From NCBI GenBank assembly GCA_046349155.1, contig JAXMCW010000001.1:186001-250000 (forward strand): DNA of 64,000 bases, given 5' to 3'. A program made the translations under genes and the position numbers. Below are positions 17,354-27,575 of this stretch, in pieces. The stretch comes from Alsobacter sp046349155 (lineage in GTDB: Bacteria > Pseudomonadota > Alphaproteobacteria > Rhizobiales > Beijerinckiaceae). The notes under the pieces were generated by a model. That model worked only from the letters and a program-made list of their open reading frames with translations. It had not been told where the DNA came from and did not search any database. Position 1 is the stretch's first letter. Every line of letters starts with the position of its first letter.

Positions 17354-18390
17354 GCGACGCCGCGGTGCGTCCGGCCGGCATGGCGCAGCCCTCGCGCAAC
17401 GGCGAAGCGGCCGGCATCCTGCTGCGCAAGGCGCGCTGGCGCGTGCCGGAACTCGTGTTCTGGGCCGTGGCCCTCGGTGCGGCGCTCGTCTTCCCGCGCC
17501 AGCTCCTGCTCATGAACGAGATCGCCATCCTGGCGCTCTTCGCCCTCTCGCTGGACCTGATCCTGGGCTATGCCGGCATCGTCTCGCTCGGCCATGCGGC
17601 CTTCCTGGGCGTGGGGGCCTACACGGCGGGAATCCTCGCGACGCAGGGCGTCGGCGACCCGCTGCTCGGCCTCGCCGCGGCTGGCCTGCTGGCGGGCGGG
17701 CTCGGCTTCGCGACGAGCTTCCTGCTGCTGCGCGGCTCGGACCTGACGCGCCTCATGGTGACGCTGGGCATCGCCATGATGGTCGGCGAACTGGCCAATC
17801 GCATGGCCTGGCTCACGGGCGGCGCCGACGGCCTGCAGGGCATGGTGGTGGGGCCGGTGCTCGGTCTCTTCCCGTTCGACCTCTATGGCCGCACGGCCTA
17901 CCTCTACAGCCTCGCCGTCCTGTTCCTCCTGTTCGTCGTCGCGCGCCGGGTGGTGCATTCGCCCTTCGGCCTGTCGCTGCGGGCCGTGAAGGACAATCCG
18001 CTGCGCGCCCGCGCCGTCGGCATCTCGGTCCGCGTGCGTCTCGTGGCGATCTACACGATGGCCGCCGCCTATGCCGGCGTCGCGGGTGCGCTGCTGGCCC
18101 AGACGACCCAGTTCGTCTCGCTCGACGTGCTGGAGTTCCATCGCTCGGCCGACGTCATGCTGGTGCTCGTCATCGGCGGCGTCGGCTACCTCTATGGCGG
18201 ACTCATCGGCGCGCTCGTGTTCAAGGTCATGCAGGACGCGCTGATGTCCATCACCCCGCAATATTGGCTCTTCTGGATCGGGCTGCTGCTCGTCGTGCTG
18301 GTGCTGGCCGGGCGCGAGCGGGTCGCCGGCCTCGTCTCCGGGGCCATCGGCCGCGTCCTCTCCGCGGTGCCGCCGGGGAGGCGCGCATGA
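17350..18390 (+). CDS. livM: Branched-chain amino acid-type ABC permease, LivM family (346 aa)
   Basis: Second permease of the Liv importer. After a 35-residue cytoplasmic N-terminus come about nine membrane segments, with the family motif DLILGYAGIVSLGHAAFLGVGAY (about 60-85) and the loop RAVKDNPLRARAVGISVRVRL that faces the ATPases. Both ends overlap neighbours by four bases (ATGA), so livH-livM-livG are translationally coupled. Open sequence upstream of 17350 in this frame overlaps livH and is not coding. Confidence 0.92.
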   Translation: MSDAAVRPAGMAQPSRNGEAAGILLRKARWRVPELVFWAVALGAALVFPRQLLLMNEIAILALFALSLDLILGYAGIVSLGHAAFLGVGAYTAGILATQGVGDPLLGLAAAGLLAGGLGFATSFLLLRGSDLTRLMVTLGIAMMVGELANRMAWLTGGADGLQGMVVGPVLGLFPFDLYGRTAYLYSLAVLFLLFVVARRVVHSPFGLSLRAVKDNPLRARAVGISVRVRLVAIYTMAAAYAGVAGALLAQTTQFVSLDVLEFHRSADVMLVLVIGGVGYLYGGLIGALVFKVMQDALMSITPQYWLFWIGLLLVVLVLAGRERVAGLVSGAIGRVLSAVPPGRRA

Positions 18391-19139
18391 GCGTCGCGCT
18401 GGAGACGGTCGGCCTCACCAAGCGCTTCGGCGGGCTGGTCGCCACGAACGACGTGTCGCTGCGCCTGGAGCAGGGCACGCGGCACGCGCTCATCGGGCCG
18501 AACGGGGCGGGCAAGACCACCTTCATCAACCTGCTCACCGGCGTGCTGAGGCCGAGCGGCGGGCGGATCCTGCTGCAGGGCGAGGACATCACCGGCGCGA
18601 GCCAGCACGCCCGGGTGCGCAAGGGCCTGGCGCGCACCTTCCAGATCAATCAGCTCTTTCCGGACCTGACGCCGCTCGAGAGCGTCGGCCTCGCCGTGTC
18701 CGAGCGGCTCGGGCTTGGCCGGCAATGGTGGCGGCTCGCCGGCAGCAGCAGCGCCGTGGTGGACGAGGCGGCCGAGATCCTGGCCCGCTTCGGGCTGGCC
18801 GACGTCATGGGCGCACGCACGGCCGCGCTGCCCTATGGCCGCCAGCGGCTCCTGGAGATCGCCATCGCGATTGCCTGCCGCCCGCGTGTCCTGCTCCTTG
18901 ACGAGCCCGCCGCCGGCGTGCCCGAGGAGGAGCGACGCGGCATCCTGGCGATGGTCGAGGCGCTGCCGCCGGACGTGACCGTGCTGCTCATCGAGCACGA
19001 CATGGACCTCGTCTTCTCCTTCGCGCAGCGCATCTCCGTCCTCGTCTCGGGAGCCCTGCTCGTCGAGGGGCCGGCGGGGGACATCGCGCGCGATCCGCGG
19101 GTTCGCGAGGTCTATCTGGGGGAGGGGCACCATGCCTGA
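18387..19139 (+). CDS. livG: Branched-chain amino acid-type ABC ATPase, LivG family (250 aa)
   Basis: Cytoplasmic ATPase. Walker A is GPNGAGKTTFINLLTG, and the LivG-type GLARTFQINQLFPDLTPLESV carries the Q-loop. The signature segment is LPYGRQRLLEIAIAIACRP, where the usual LSGG is replaced by LPYG as is common in LivG proteins. Walker B is VLLLDEPAAGVPEEE and the switch is LLIEHDMDLVFSFAQ. The C-terminus VREVYLGEG is typical. It overlaps livM by 4 bp and the following livF by 8 bp. Confidence 0.92.
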   Translation: MSVALETVGLTKRFGGLVATNDVSLRLEQGTRHALIGPNGAGKTTFINLLTGVLRPSGGRILLQGEDITGASQHARVRKGLARTFQINQLFPDLTPLESVGLAVSERLGLGRQWWRLAGSSSAVVDEAAEILARFGLADVMGARTAALPYGRQRLLEIAIAIACRPRVLLLDEPAAGVPEEERRGILAMVEALPPDVTVLLIEHDMDLVFSFAQRISVLVSGALLVEGPAGDIARDPRVREVYLGEGHHA

Positions 19140-19848
19140 CCTCCTCGCCGTCGAGGGCCTCGTCGCCGGCTATGGCGAGGCGACGGTGCTGGCCGGGATC
19201 GACCTCGTGCTCGGCGACGGCCGCTCCCTCGCGCTGCTCGGCCGCAACGGCACGGGCAAGACCACGCTGATCGACACGATCATGGGCCTCACCACCTGGC
19301 GGGCGGGATCCATCCGGCTGGCCGGGCGCGACCTGTCGCGCCTGCGGGCGGACCGGCGGGCCCAGGCGGGGCTCGGTTGGGTGCCGCAGGAACGCAACAT
19401 CTTCCGCTCGCTCACGGTGGAGGAGAACATGACGGCCGTCGCGCGGCCGGGACCGTGGAGCGTCGAGCGCGTCTACGCGATGTTCCCGCGCCTCGCCGAG
19501 CGCAAGCGCAACCTCGGCAACCAGCTCTCGGGGGGCGAGCAGCAGATGCTGGCGCTGGGCCGCGCCCTCGTCACCAACCCCCGCCTGCTGCTGTTGGACG
19601 AGCCGACCGAGGGCCTGGCCCCCATCATCGTCGACGAGCTGCTTGCGGCCTTGCGCCGAATCGTGCGCGAGGAGGGTCTGTCGGCGATCATCGTGGAGCA
19701 GAGCGCCCGGCGCATCCTCGGCGTCACCGACGACGCGCTGATCCTCGACCGCGGCGCCGTGGTGTGGCGCGGCTCCAGCGAGGCGCTGGCGACCGACGAG
19801 GCGGCGCTCGAGGCGCATCTCGGCGTGGCCGGGCGCGCCTCTGCCTAG
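19132..19848 (+). CDS. livF: Branched-chain amino acid-type ABC ATPase, LivF family (238 aa)
   Basis: Second ATPase of the importer. Walker A GRNGTGKTTLIDTIMG, LivF-type GWVPQERNIFRSLTVEENM, signature LSGGEQQMLALGRALVTNP, Walker B LLLLDEPTEGLAPIIV and switch glutamine region IIVEQSARRILGVTDDAL. The length is normal. It ends 133 bp before the PcaB-like gene, with a tandem repeat in the gap, so the lyase may have its own promoter or be co-transcribed. Confidence 0.92.
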   Translation: MPDLLAVEGLVAGYGEATVLAGIDLVLGDGRSLALLGRNGTGKTTLIDTIMGLTTWRAGSIRLAGRDLSRLRADRRAQAGLGWVPQERNIFRSLTVEENMTAVARPGPWSVERVYAMFPRLAERKRNLGNQLSGGEQQMLALGRALVTNPRLLLLDEPTEGLAPIIVDELLAALRRIVREEGLSAIIVEQSARRILGVTDDALILDRGAVVWRGSSEALATDEAALEAHLGVAGRASA

Positions 19849-19884
19849 GTGCGGTCCGGCTGGCCGGCGCGGCGCGCGAGGGGC

Positions 19885-19920
19885 TTGTTTCAGTGCGAGA
19901 GGCCTGTTTCAGAGCGAGAG
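19885..19920 (+). repeat. Two 17-bp direct repeats, 19-bp period
   Basis: TTGTTTCAGTGCGAGAG (19885-19901) and CTGTTTCAGAGCGAGAG (19904-19920) agree at 15 of 17 positions. The period is close to two helical turns. They lie 62 bp before the lyase start and could be tandem sites for an activator, or a chance duplication. Confidence 0.45.
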
Positions 19921-19981
19921 ACTTGCAGCCCGGCCCCTGCAGGAGGCAGGGTCGGCCGGAGCGCAGCCCGAGGACCCGGTC

Positions 19982-21361
19982 ATGAGCTTCTCGCCTCTCG
20001 ACTCCCTGATCCTCGGCCCGCTCTTCCGGACCGAGGCGATGGCGGAGGTCTTCAGCGACGCCGCCCTGGTGCGGACCATGCTGCGTGTCGAGACCGCGCT
20101 GGCCCGCGCCCAGGCGGGGCAGGGCCTCGCGCCGGCCGCGCTCGCCGGCGCGCTGGAACGGCTGGCCCCCGATGCCTTCGACCTCGCGGCCCTCGGGCGG
20201 GCGACGGCCGTCTCGGGCGTGCCGGCCATCCCCTTCGTCAAGGCCGTGCAGAGATTGCTGCCGCCCGAACTCGAGCCCTTCTTCCACCAGGGCGCGACCA
20301 CGCAGGACATCGTGGACGGGGCGCTGGTGCTGCAGATGCGCGAGGCCTTCGCCCTGCTGCGGGTCGATCTCGTCGGAATCCTGCGCGGTCTCGGGACGCT
20401 CGCGGCGCGCACCCGCGACGTCGCCTGCGCCGGGCGCACCTACGGCCAGCACGCGGCTCCCGTGACCTTCGGCTACAAGGTCGCGGTCTGGCTCGCGGGG
20501 ATCGCCGAGGAGGCCGCCAGATTGCCGCAGGTGCGGGACGCCGCGCTCGTCGCCTCGCTCGGCGGACCCGTCGGCACGCTCGCCAGCCTGGGCGAAGCGG
20601 GGCCGGCGGTGCTCGACGCCTTCGCGTCCGACCTCGGGCTGCGCGCTCCGTCCATCGCCTGGCACACGCGGCGTTCCGCAGTGGCCGGGACGGGCCTGTG
20701 GCTCGCAAGCCTGCTCGCGGCGCTGGGCAAGATGGCGACCGACATCGCCCATCTCGCCTCGACCGAGGTGGGCGAAGTGGCCGAGCCGCACATGGCGGGC
20801 CGCGGCGGCTCCTCCGCCATGCCGCACAAGCGCAATCCCGTCGGTGCCACGCTCATCCTCGCCGCGGGCGAGGCCGCCACCGGCCCGGCAGTGACCTTGC
20901 TCTCCTCGATGCAGGGCGCAGCGCATGAGAGGCCGGCCGGGGCATGGCATGCCGAATGGCAGGCCCTGCCGCTGCTCTTCGGCCTCGCCTCCGGCGCCCT
21001 CGCCGAAGCCCGCCGGCTGGCCGAGGGGCTCGAGGCGAACGAGACGCGGATGCGCGCCAACCTCGATCTCACGAGGGGATTGCTGTTCGCGGACGCGGCC
21101 GCCGGGGCCCTGGCGGGGACGCTGGGCCGGGCCGGGGCCCATGCGCTCGTCGAAAAGGCGGCGGGCGCGGTGCGCGACGGAGCGGCCGACCTGCTGGCCG
21201 CCTTGCTCCAGCAGCCCGACCTGCCGGCCGGCCTGGACCGGCAGAAGCTGGCCCAGGCCTTCGATCTCCAGCCTGCCGTCGCCGCAGGCGCCCGGTTCAC
21301 GGAGCGGGCCGTGGCCGCTGCCGCGGTCGTGACGGACAGGCTGCAGACCCTGTCGGATTAG
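19982..21361 (+). CDS. pcaB: PcaB-like 3-carboxy-cis,cis-muconate cycloisomerase / lyase family (459 aa)
   Basis: Member of the fumarase/aspartase/adenylosuccinate lyase superfamily. Visible signatures are FHQGATTQDIVDGALVLQMR (conserved region 2) and RGGSSAMPHKRNPVGA, the mobile catalytic loop with the superfamily GSSxMPxKxNP. The helical middle and the length (459) match PcaB, which isomerises beta-carboxymuconate in the protocatechuate branch of the beta-ketoadipate pathway. No other pca gene is in the window, so a different lyase role (for example on an adduct imported by the upstream Liv system) is possible. ATG at 19982. Confidence 0.75.
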   Translation: MSFSPLDSLILGPLFRTEAMAEVFSDAALVRTMLRVETALARAQAGQGLAPAALAGALERLAPDAFDLAALGRATAVSGVPAIPFVKAVQRLLPPELEPFFHQGATTQDIVDGALVLQMREAFALLRVDLVGILRGLGTLAARTRDVACAGRTYGQHAAPVTFGYKVAVWLAGIAEEAARLPQVRDAALVASLGGPVGTLASLGEAGPAVLDAFASDLGLRAPSIAWHTRRSAVAGTGLWLASLLAALGKMATDIAHLASTEVGEVAEPHMAGRGGSSAMPHKRNPVGATLILAAGEAATGPAVTLLSSMQGAAHERPAGAWHAEWQALPLLFGLASGALAEARRLAEGLEANETRMRANLDLTRGLLFADAAAGALAGTLGRAGAHALVEKAAGAVRDGAADLLAALLQQPDLPAGLDRQKLAQAFDLQPAVAAGARFTERAVAAAAVVTDRLQTLSD

Positions 21362-21445
21362 CCTGTTTGCGACCCGACAGAACCGATCTCTCGCCGTCCG
21401 CGTCAGACAGACGGCCCACGGTGAGCGCGCCGACGGCCCTGGCGC

Positions 21446-21847
21446 TCAGCCGTTGCCGGCGTCCGTGGCCACGTCGTCCCTGGAGGGCTTGACCTCGGCG
21501 GGGTCGCTGACCGTCGTGTTCACCTTTTCCGCAGGCGTCTCCGGGTTGGGAGCGCCGACCACCGAGGCGCCGCCCATATAGGAGGGCGGGTCGCTCGCCG
21601 GGAAAGACATTTCCGAGGCCGCATCGACGAGCGTGTCGCGCTTGAGCACGCGGTCATAGGCGTGCGAGTAGATCTCGAAGAGCTTCGCGCGCTGTTGCGA
21701 GCCGAGGCGGGCGGGAGCGCCGACCAGGGTGGGGACGTCGTCGGGCTCGCGCTTGGCGAGCCCCGCCTGCGCGTCGCCCGCTCCATGGCGGTGCGCCTCG
21801 CTCTCAAGGTCCTGCGCGATGGGCGCGGCTTTCATCATGGCTGCCAT
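21446..21847 (-). CDS. Small hydrophilic protein of unknown function (133 aa)
   Basis: Charged, low-complexity cytoplasmic protein without signal or membrane segment. The middle contains LFEIYSHAYDRVLKRDTLVDAASEM followed by SFPASDPPSYMGG; the FPASDPP motif recurs in many small rhizobial and methylobacterial proteins of unknown role, often near stress genes. The C-terminal 35 residues are polar and acidic. It converges with the lyase gene. The two genes upstream of it on the same strand are also very small, so the three could form a stress-response group; that is a guess. Confidence 0.6.
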   Translation of the reverse strand: MAAMMKAAPIAQDLESEAHRHGAGDAQAGLAKREPDDVPTLVGAPARLGSQQRAKLFEIYSHAYDRVLKRDTLVDAASEMSFPASDPPSYMGGASVVGAPNPETPAEKVNTTVSDPAEVKPSRDDVATDAGNG

Positions 21848-21883
21848 GGCAACCCTCCCTTTGCGTGCTGGCGGAACCCGGGC

Positions 21884-22084
21884 TCAGACGGCGGCGATCT
21901 CGTGTTCGCCGACGAGCCGCTCGAACTGTTCGCGGTCGCTCTTCACCCGGTAGGCCGGCTCGCCCGTCGGGTTCTCGGGCAGCAGCCGCAGCACGCGGAA
22001 GTGCTCGTGCTTCATGGATTCACGCAGGTCGGTGGAGTGGACGATCCTCACGGTCTGTCCGATTTGATACTTGTGTCCGTTCAT
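21884..22084 (-). CDS. Small conserved-type hypothetical protein (66 aa)
   Basis: Starts MNGHKYQIGQTVRIVHST with an AGAGG ribosome site 8 bp upstream; an upstream in-frame ATG would add 41 residues that look non-coding. The KYxIGQTVR...FRVLRLLPENPTGEPAYRVKSD pattern suggests a small beta-barrel (SH3-like or KOW-like) of the type seen in many short rhizobial proteins. No catalytic residues are evident. Probably cytoplasmic. Confidence 0.62.
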   Translation of the reverse strand: MNGHKYQIGQTVRIVHSTDLRESMKHEHFRVLRLLPENPTGEPAYRVKSDREQFERLVGEHEIAAV

Positions 22085-22149
22085 GGCGGTGCCTCTTACA
22101 TCTTGACGCATCTGCAGTCCTGGCGACCGTTCTGGGCGTCTGAAGACGG

Positions 22150-22233
22150 TCAGCGCATGAAGAACCACAGAAGAATGATGACCGGGATCGGAACCCCAAC
22201 CAGCCAAAGCAGTGCTGAACGACCGAGACCCAT
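22150..22233 (-). CDS. 27-residue single-pass membrane miniprotein
   Basis: ATG at 22233, stop at 22150-22152. The product begins MGLGRSALLWLVGVPIPVII and ends LLWFFMR: a short polar start, one hydrophobic helix with the VGVPIPVII core and a basic end. An AAAGGATC ribosome site lies 8 bp upstream. Short proteins with this pattern occur in many proteobacteria, from memory. It is below the size limit of most gene callers. The codons between the start and stop are regular for this genome. Function unknown. Confidence 0.6.
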   Translation of the reverse strand: MGLGRSALLWLVGVPIPVIILLWFFMR

Positions 22234-22332
22234 GGGCTTGATCCTTTCGACAGGTGTGGAAGCGTGATGCAGTGCGAGCGTCAACTCGCGGACCTGCTCA
22301 AGGTTCCTGTCGCTCGATAAGTCTGCCGCGCC

Positions 22333-24831
<2,499 letters not shown>

Positions 24832-24852
24832 CCCCGCCTCCCGGCGCCGGGC

Positions 24853-25359
24853 TCAGTCGATGGTGATCGATGCGACCTGCCAGACGCAGCGAGAAAAGTA
24901 TTTCTCGTTGTAGAGGCCGGGCTCCTGGTCGAACGGGTACATGACGAAGATCGGGCCGTGCTCGCGCACCGACATCGCGGCGCCGTCGCGCTTGGTGGCG
25001 AGGATCACGTTGTGGTCCAGGAAGTCCTTGACCGGGATCTCGACCGAATAGTCGTTCAGGGCGCGGACGCGCATGGTCGTGCCGCTTGTGCCGACCGCAT
25101 CGAGCAAGGCCTTGCCGAGGGGGCCGTCGAAGGTGACCTTGCCCTTGGTCCAGGGCGTCTCGACCACGGCCTTGCGTCCGGCAAGCTGTTCGAGCATGGC
25201 CAGGTCGAAGCTGGCGACGCCGTCCCCGTTGGTGTTGGCGATCTTGCCCTTGATCTGGAGGATCACCTCGCCGGTCGGCTTGGGCAGGGGCGCCGCGGCG
25301 GCCTTCGAAACGAAGGCGGCCATGGCCAGCATGGTGACGCATGCGATGAAGCGCAGCAT
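24853..25359 (-). CDS. Secreted molybdopterin-binding-fold protein (168 aa)
   Basis: A signal peptide (LRFIACVTMLAMAAFVSKAAAA) directs it to the periplasm. The mature part (GEVILQIKGKI...FDLAMLEQLAG...TPWTKGKVTFDGPLGKALLDAVG...VRALNDYSVEIPVKDF) follows the small sulfite-oxidase-like molybdopterin fold used by stand-alone 150-170-residue proteins. The molybdenum-ligating cysteine of true sulfite oxidases is not apparent in the expected loop, so it may bind a ligand without catalysis. It precedes the hybrid kinase by 21 bp in the same direction. A periplasmic accessory or ligand-presenting role for that kinase is a reasonable inference. Confidence 0.75.
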   Translation of the reverse strand: MLRFIACVTMLAMAAFVSKAAAAPLPKPTGEVILQIKGKIANTNGDGVASFDLAMLEQLAGRKAVVETPWTKGKVTFDGPLGKALLDAVGTSGTTMRVRALNDYSVEIPVKDFLDHNVILATKRDGAAMSVREHGPIFVMYPFDQEPGLYNEKYFSRCVWQVASITID

Positions 25360-25577
25360 CGGGAAACTCCGAATGTGGGCCGGCGCGGGGGAGCCGGCGG
25401 TTGAAACTGCCGCTCAAGCTAGCAGTGCGAAGTAAACGCACGCATAAAGCGTAGATTGGGGTTTCGTCGGGTCCGTTCGGACGTCACGGGCCCGGCCGTC
25501 GCCGTTGACGGCGGCCTCTGCAGCGGTCATTCGTGCCAGGAACGCGCCGATCGTCCCCTGACCGAGGAGCCTTGCCC

Positions 25578-26222
25578 ATGACCTCGCCGTCCCGCACCGC
25601 GGAACTCCTCTCCGTCCTGCGCCTCGCGCCCGTCATCCCCGTCCTGACCATCGAAGGACCGGAGGATGCGCTGCCCATGGCCCGTGCGCTGGTGGCCGGC
25701 GGCCTGCCGGTGCTGGAGATCACCTTGCGCACGCCGGGGGCGCTCGCCGGGATGGAGGCGATCGCCCGGCAGGTGCCGGGCGCGGTGGTCGGCGCCGGCA
25801 CGGTGCTCAGCGCCGCGCAGGTGAAGGACTGCGTCAATGCGGGGGCGAAGTTCCTCGTCAGCCCCGGGGCGACCCCTGCCCTCGCCGAGGCGGCCCTGGC
25901 CTCTCCGGCGCCGCTGCTGCCGGGCGTCGCGACGGCGAGCGAGGCCATGATCATGGGCGAGATGGGCTACCAGGTCCTCAAGTTCTTTCCCGCCGAGCCG
26001 GCCGGCGGCGTGCCCTACCTGAAGTCGCTCTCGGCCCCGCTGCCGCACTTCACCTTCTGCCCGACAGGCGGCATCGACGTCGAGAAGGCCAAGGCCTATC
26101 TGGCGCTGCCCAACGTGGCCTGCGTGGGCGGCTCCTGGGTCACGCCGGCGGCCGCCCTGAAGGCCGGCGACTGGGCCACGGTGGAGGCGCTCGCCGCCGC
26201 TGCGGCGAAGCTGCGTGGCTGA
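25578..26222 (+). CDS. eda: 2-dehydro-3-deoxy-phosphogluconate aldolase, KDPG/KHG type (214 aa)
   Basis: Class I aldolase that cleaves KDPG to pyruvate and glyceraldehyde-3-phosphate (Entner-Doudoroff) and often also KHG. The pattern is complete: VIPVLTIEGPEDALPMARAL, LEITLRTPGAL (catalytic glutamate), VGAGTVL, FLVSPGATP, the Schiff-base lysine in YQVLKFFPAEPAGG and the phosphate loop CPTGGID...CVGGSW. Start at ATG 25578, with a CCGAGGAGCC ribosome site; an upstream in-frame ATG would add 15 residues without family similarity. It stands alone, so its partner dehydratase may be the IlvD/Edd enzyme at 30172 or a gene outside the window. Confidence 0.93.
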   Translation: MTSPSRTAELLSVLRLAPVIPVLTIEGPEDALPMARALVAGGLPVLEITLRTPGALAGMEAIARQVPGAVVGAGTVLSAAQVKDCVNAGAKFLVSPGATPALAEAALASPAPLLPGVATASEAMIMGEMGYQVLKFFPAEPAGGVPYLKSLSAPLPHFTFCPTGGIDVEKAKAYLALPNVACVGGSWVTPAAALKAGDWATVEALAAAAAKLRG

Positions 26223-26296
26223 TGGTCGCCTGACCAGGGTCGTGGACCCGTCATCCGGTCGTGGGTAAAGTGTTAACCACAACCGGAGGTCGTTCC

Positions 26297-27274
26297 ATGT
26301 TCGATGCGAAGAACCTGCTCGATGCCCTCGTCACGGCGAGCCAGTCGCCCCAGGCGGCGCAGCCCACGCCCGGGACGGGCCAGCCGGCCGGCGCGGCCGA
26401 CCTCGGCTCCATGCTGGGCTCGGTGCTGGGCCAACTCACGGGGCAGGGGGCGGGCCAGCCCGGCGCGGCGGGGGCGCCCGGGGCCGCGGGGCTCGGCAGC
26501 ATCCTCGGGGCCGTGCTGGGGCAGGCGACGCAGGGCCTGCAGGGCGCGGGCCGCGACCTCAACGCGGCGACCGGCGTCGGCAGCCAGCTCGACGGCCTGC
26601 TGGCGAGCCTGACGGGCGGCAAGGGCGCCGGCGACCTCCTCGCCCAGGCCAAGGACCTCGCCGCCAGCAACCAGATGGCCACGGGCGCGGCGCTGGGTTC
26701 GCTCGCCAGCCTGTTCCTGGGCACCAAGGCCGGCCGCGGCCTCGCCGTGGACACCGCCAAGCTGGGCGGCCTCGCCATGATCGGCGGGCTCGCCTACCAG
26801 GCCTGGCAGAACTACCAGGCGGGCAAGCCGCCGATCGCGCTGGGCCAGGCGCAGGCCCCCGCGGAGCCGCCGGCCGCGAGCCCCTTCGGCTCGGTCGGAA
26901 GCGCCAGCAAGGACAACGAGACGGCCGAGCTGCTGCTGAAGGCCATGATCGCGGCGGCCTCGGCGGATGGAAAAGTGGACGCCGAGGAGCGGGCGCGCAT
27001 CACGGGCAACCTGCAGGCGCTGGGCGCGGATCCCGCGGCGGCGAGCTTCCTGGACCACCAGTTCAAGACGCCCGCCAGCACGGACCAGCTCGCCGACGCC
27101 GTGCCCGGCCCGGAAGCGGCCGTGCAGGTCTACACCGCCGCCCGGCTCACCATCGATCCCGATACGCCGCAGGAGAGGGCGTTCCTGGCCGACCTCGCCG
27201 GCAAGCTCGGCCTCGACGCCAAGCTCGTCGCCCATATCGACGCGGCGGCGGAGAGCGTGAAGGCCGAAGCCTGA
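26297..27274 (+). CDS. DUF533 / TerB-like protein, YebE type (325 aa)
   Basis: The N-terminal 130 residues are rich in Gly, Ala and Gln with repeated LGSMLGSVLGQLTGQ-like units. A Gly/Ala-rich segment at about 150-185 (LGGLAMIGGLAYQAWQNYQAG) may associate with the membrane. The C-terminal third (ELLLKAMIAAASADGKVDAEERARI to LVAHIDAA) is the acidic helical TerB-like domain, with the DGKVDxEER metal-type loop. This order is that of DUF533 proteins such as YebE; their function is not established. The start ATG has GGAGG 6 bp upstream; the gene has no clear operon partner other than the small gene 81 bp downstream. Confidence 0.82.
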   Translation: MFDAKNLLDALVTASQSPQAAQPTPGTGQPAGAADLGSMLGSVLGQLTGQGAGQPGAAGAPGAAGLGSILGAVLGQATQGLQGAGRDLNAATGVGSQLDGLLASLTGGKGAGDLLAQAKDLAASNQMATGAALGSLASLFLGTKAGRGLAVDTAKLGGLAMIGGLAYQAWQNYQAGKPPIALGQAQAPAEPPAASPFGSVGSASKDNETAELLLKAMIAAASADGKVDAEERARITGNLQALGADPAAASFLDHQFKTPASTDQLADAVPGPEAAVQVYTAARLTIDPDTPQERAFLADLAGKLGLDAKLVAHIDAAAESVKAEA

Positions 27275-27355
27275 CGCGCCGGGCGGTTCGGCCCGTTAAG
27301 CCGCGGTTTGTCTCCCGCGTGGCATGCTGCGGGAGATGAACCGGATCGAAGGATC

Positions 27356-27565
27356 ATGTCGCAAGCCGCACGCCTGATGCTCGCCTTGGGACTCGTGGCG
27401 GGCTTCGGCCTCGCCTGGACCCTGTGGCTCGATCGCTGGAAGGCACGCAACGGCATCGCCCGCCGCGCCGACGGGAGCGGGAGCGACGGCGCCGGCTGGT
27501 CGTCCGGGGACGGGGATGGCTGCGGCAGCGACGGCGGCGGCGACGGCGGGAGCTGCGGGGACTGA
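27356..27565 (+). CDS. Small membrane protein with Gly/Asp/Ser/Cys-rich tail (69 aa)
   Basis: One predicted membrane helix (RLMLALGLVAGFGLAWTLWL, about residues 7-26), a basic stop-transfer stretch, then a tail of about 30 residues composed almost only of Gly, Ser, Asp and two Cys. Similar short tails occur in small membrane proteins of rhizobia. The ATG at 27356 has GAAGGATC before it; a longer start at 27308 is possible but lacks a ribosome site. Function unknown; it could also be a spurious frame, since the GC-rich tail is low complexity. Confidence 0.5.
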   Translation: MSQAARLMLALGLVAGFGLAWTLWLDRWKARNGIARRADGSGSDGAGWSSGDGDGCGSDGGGDGGSCGD

Positions 27566-27575
27566 CCCGCAGGCC

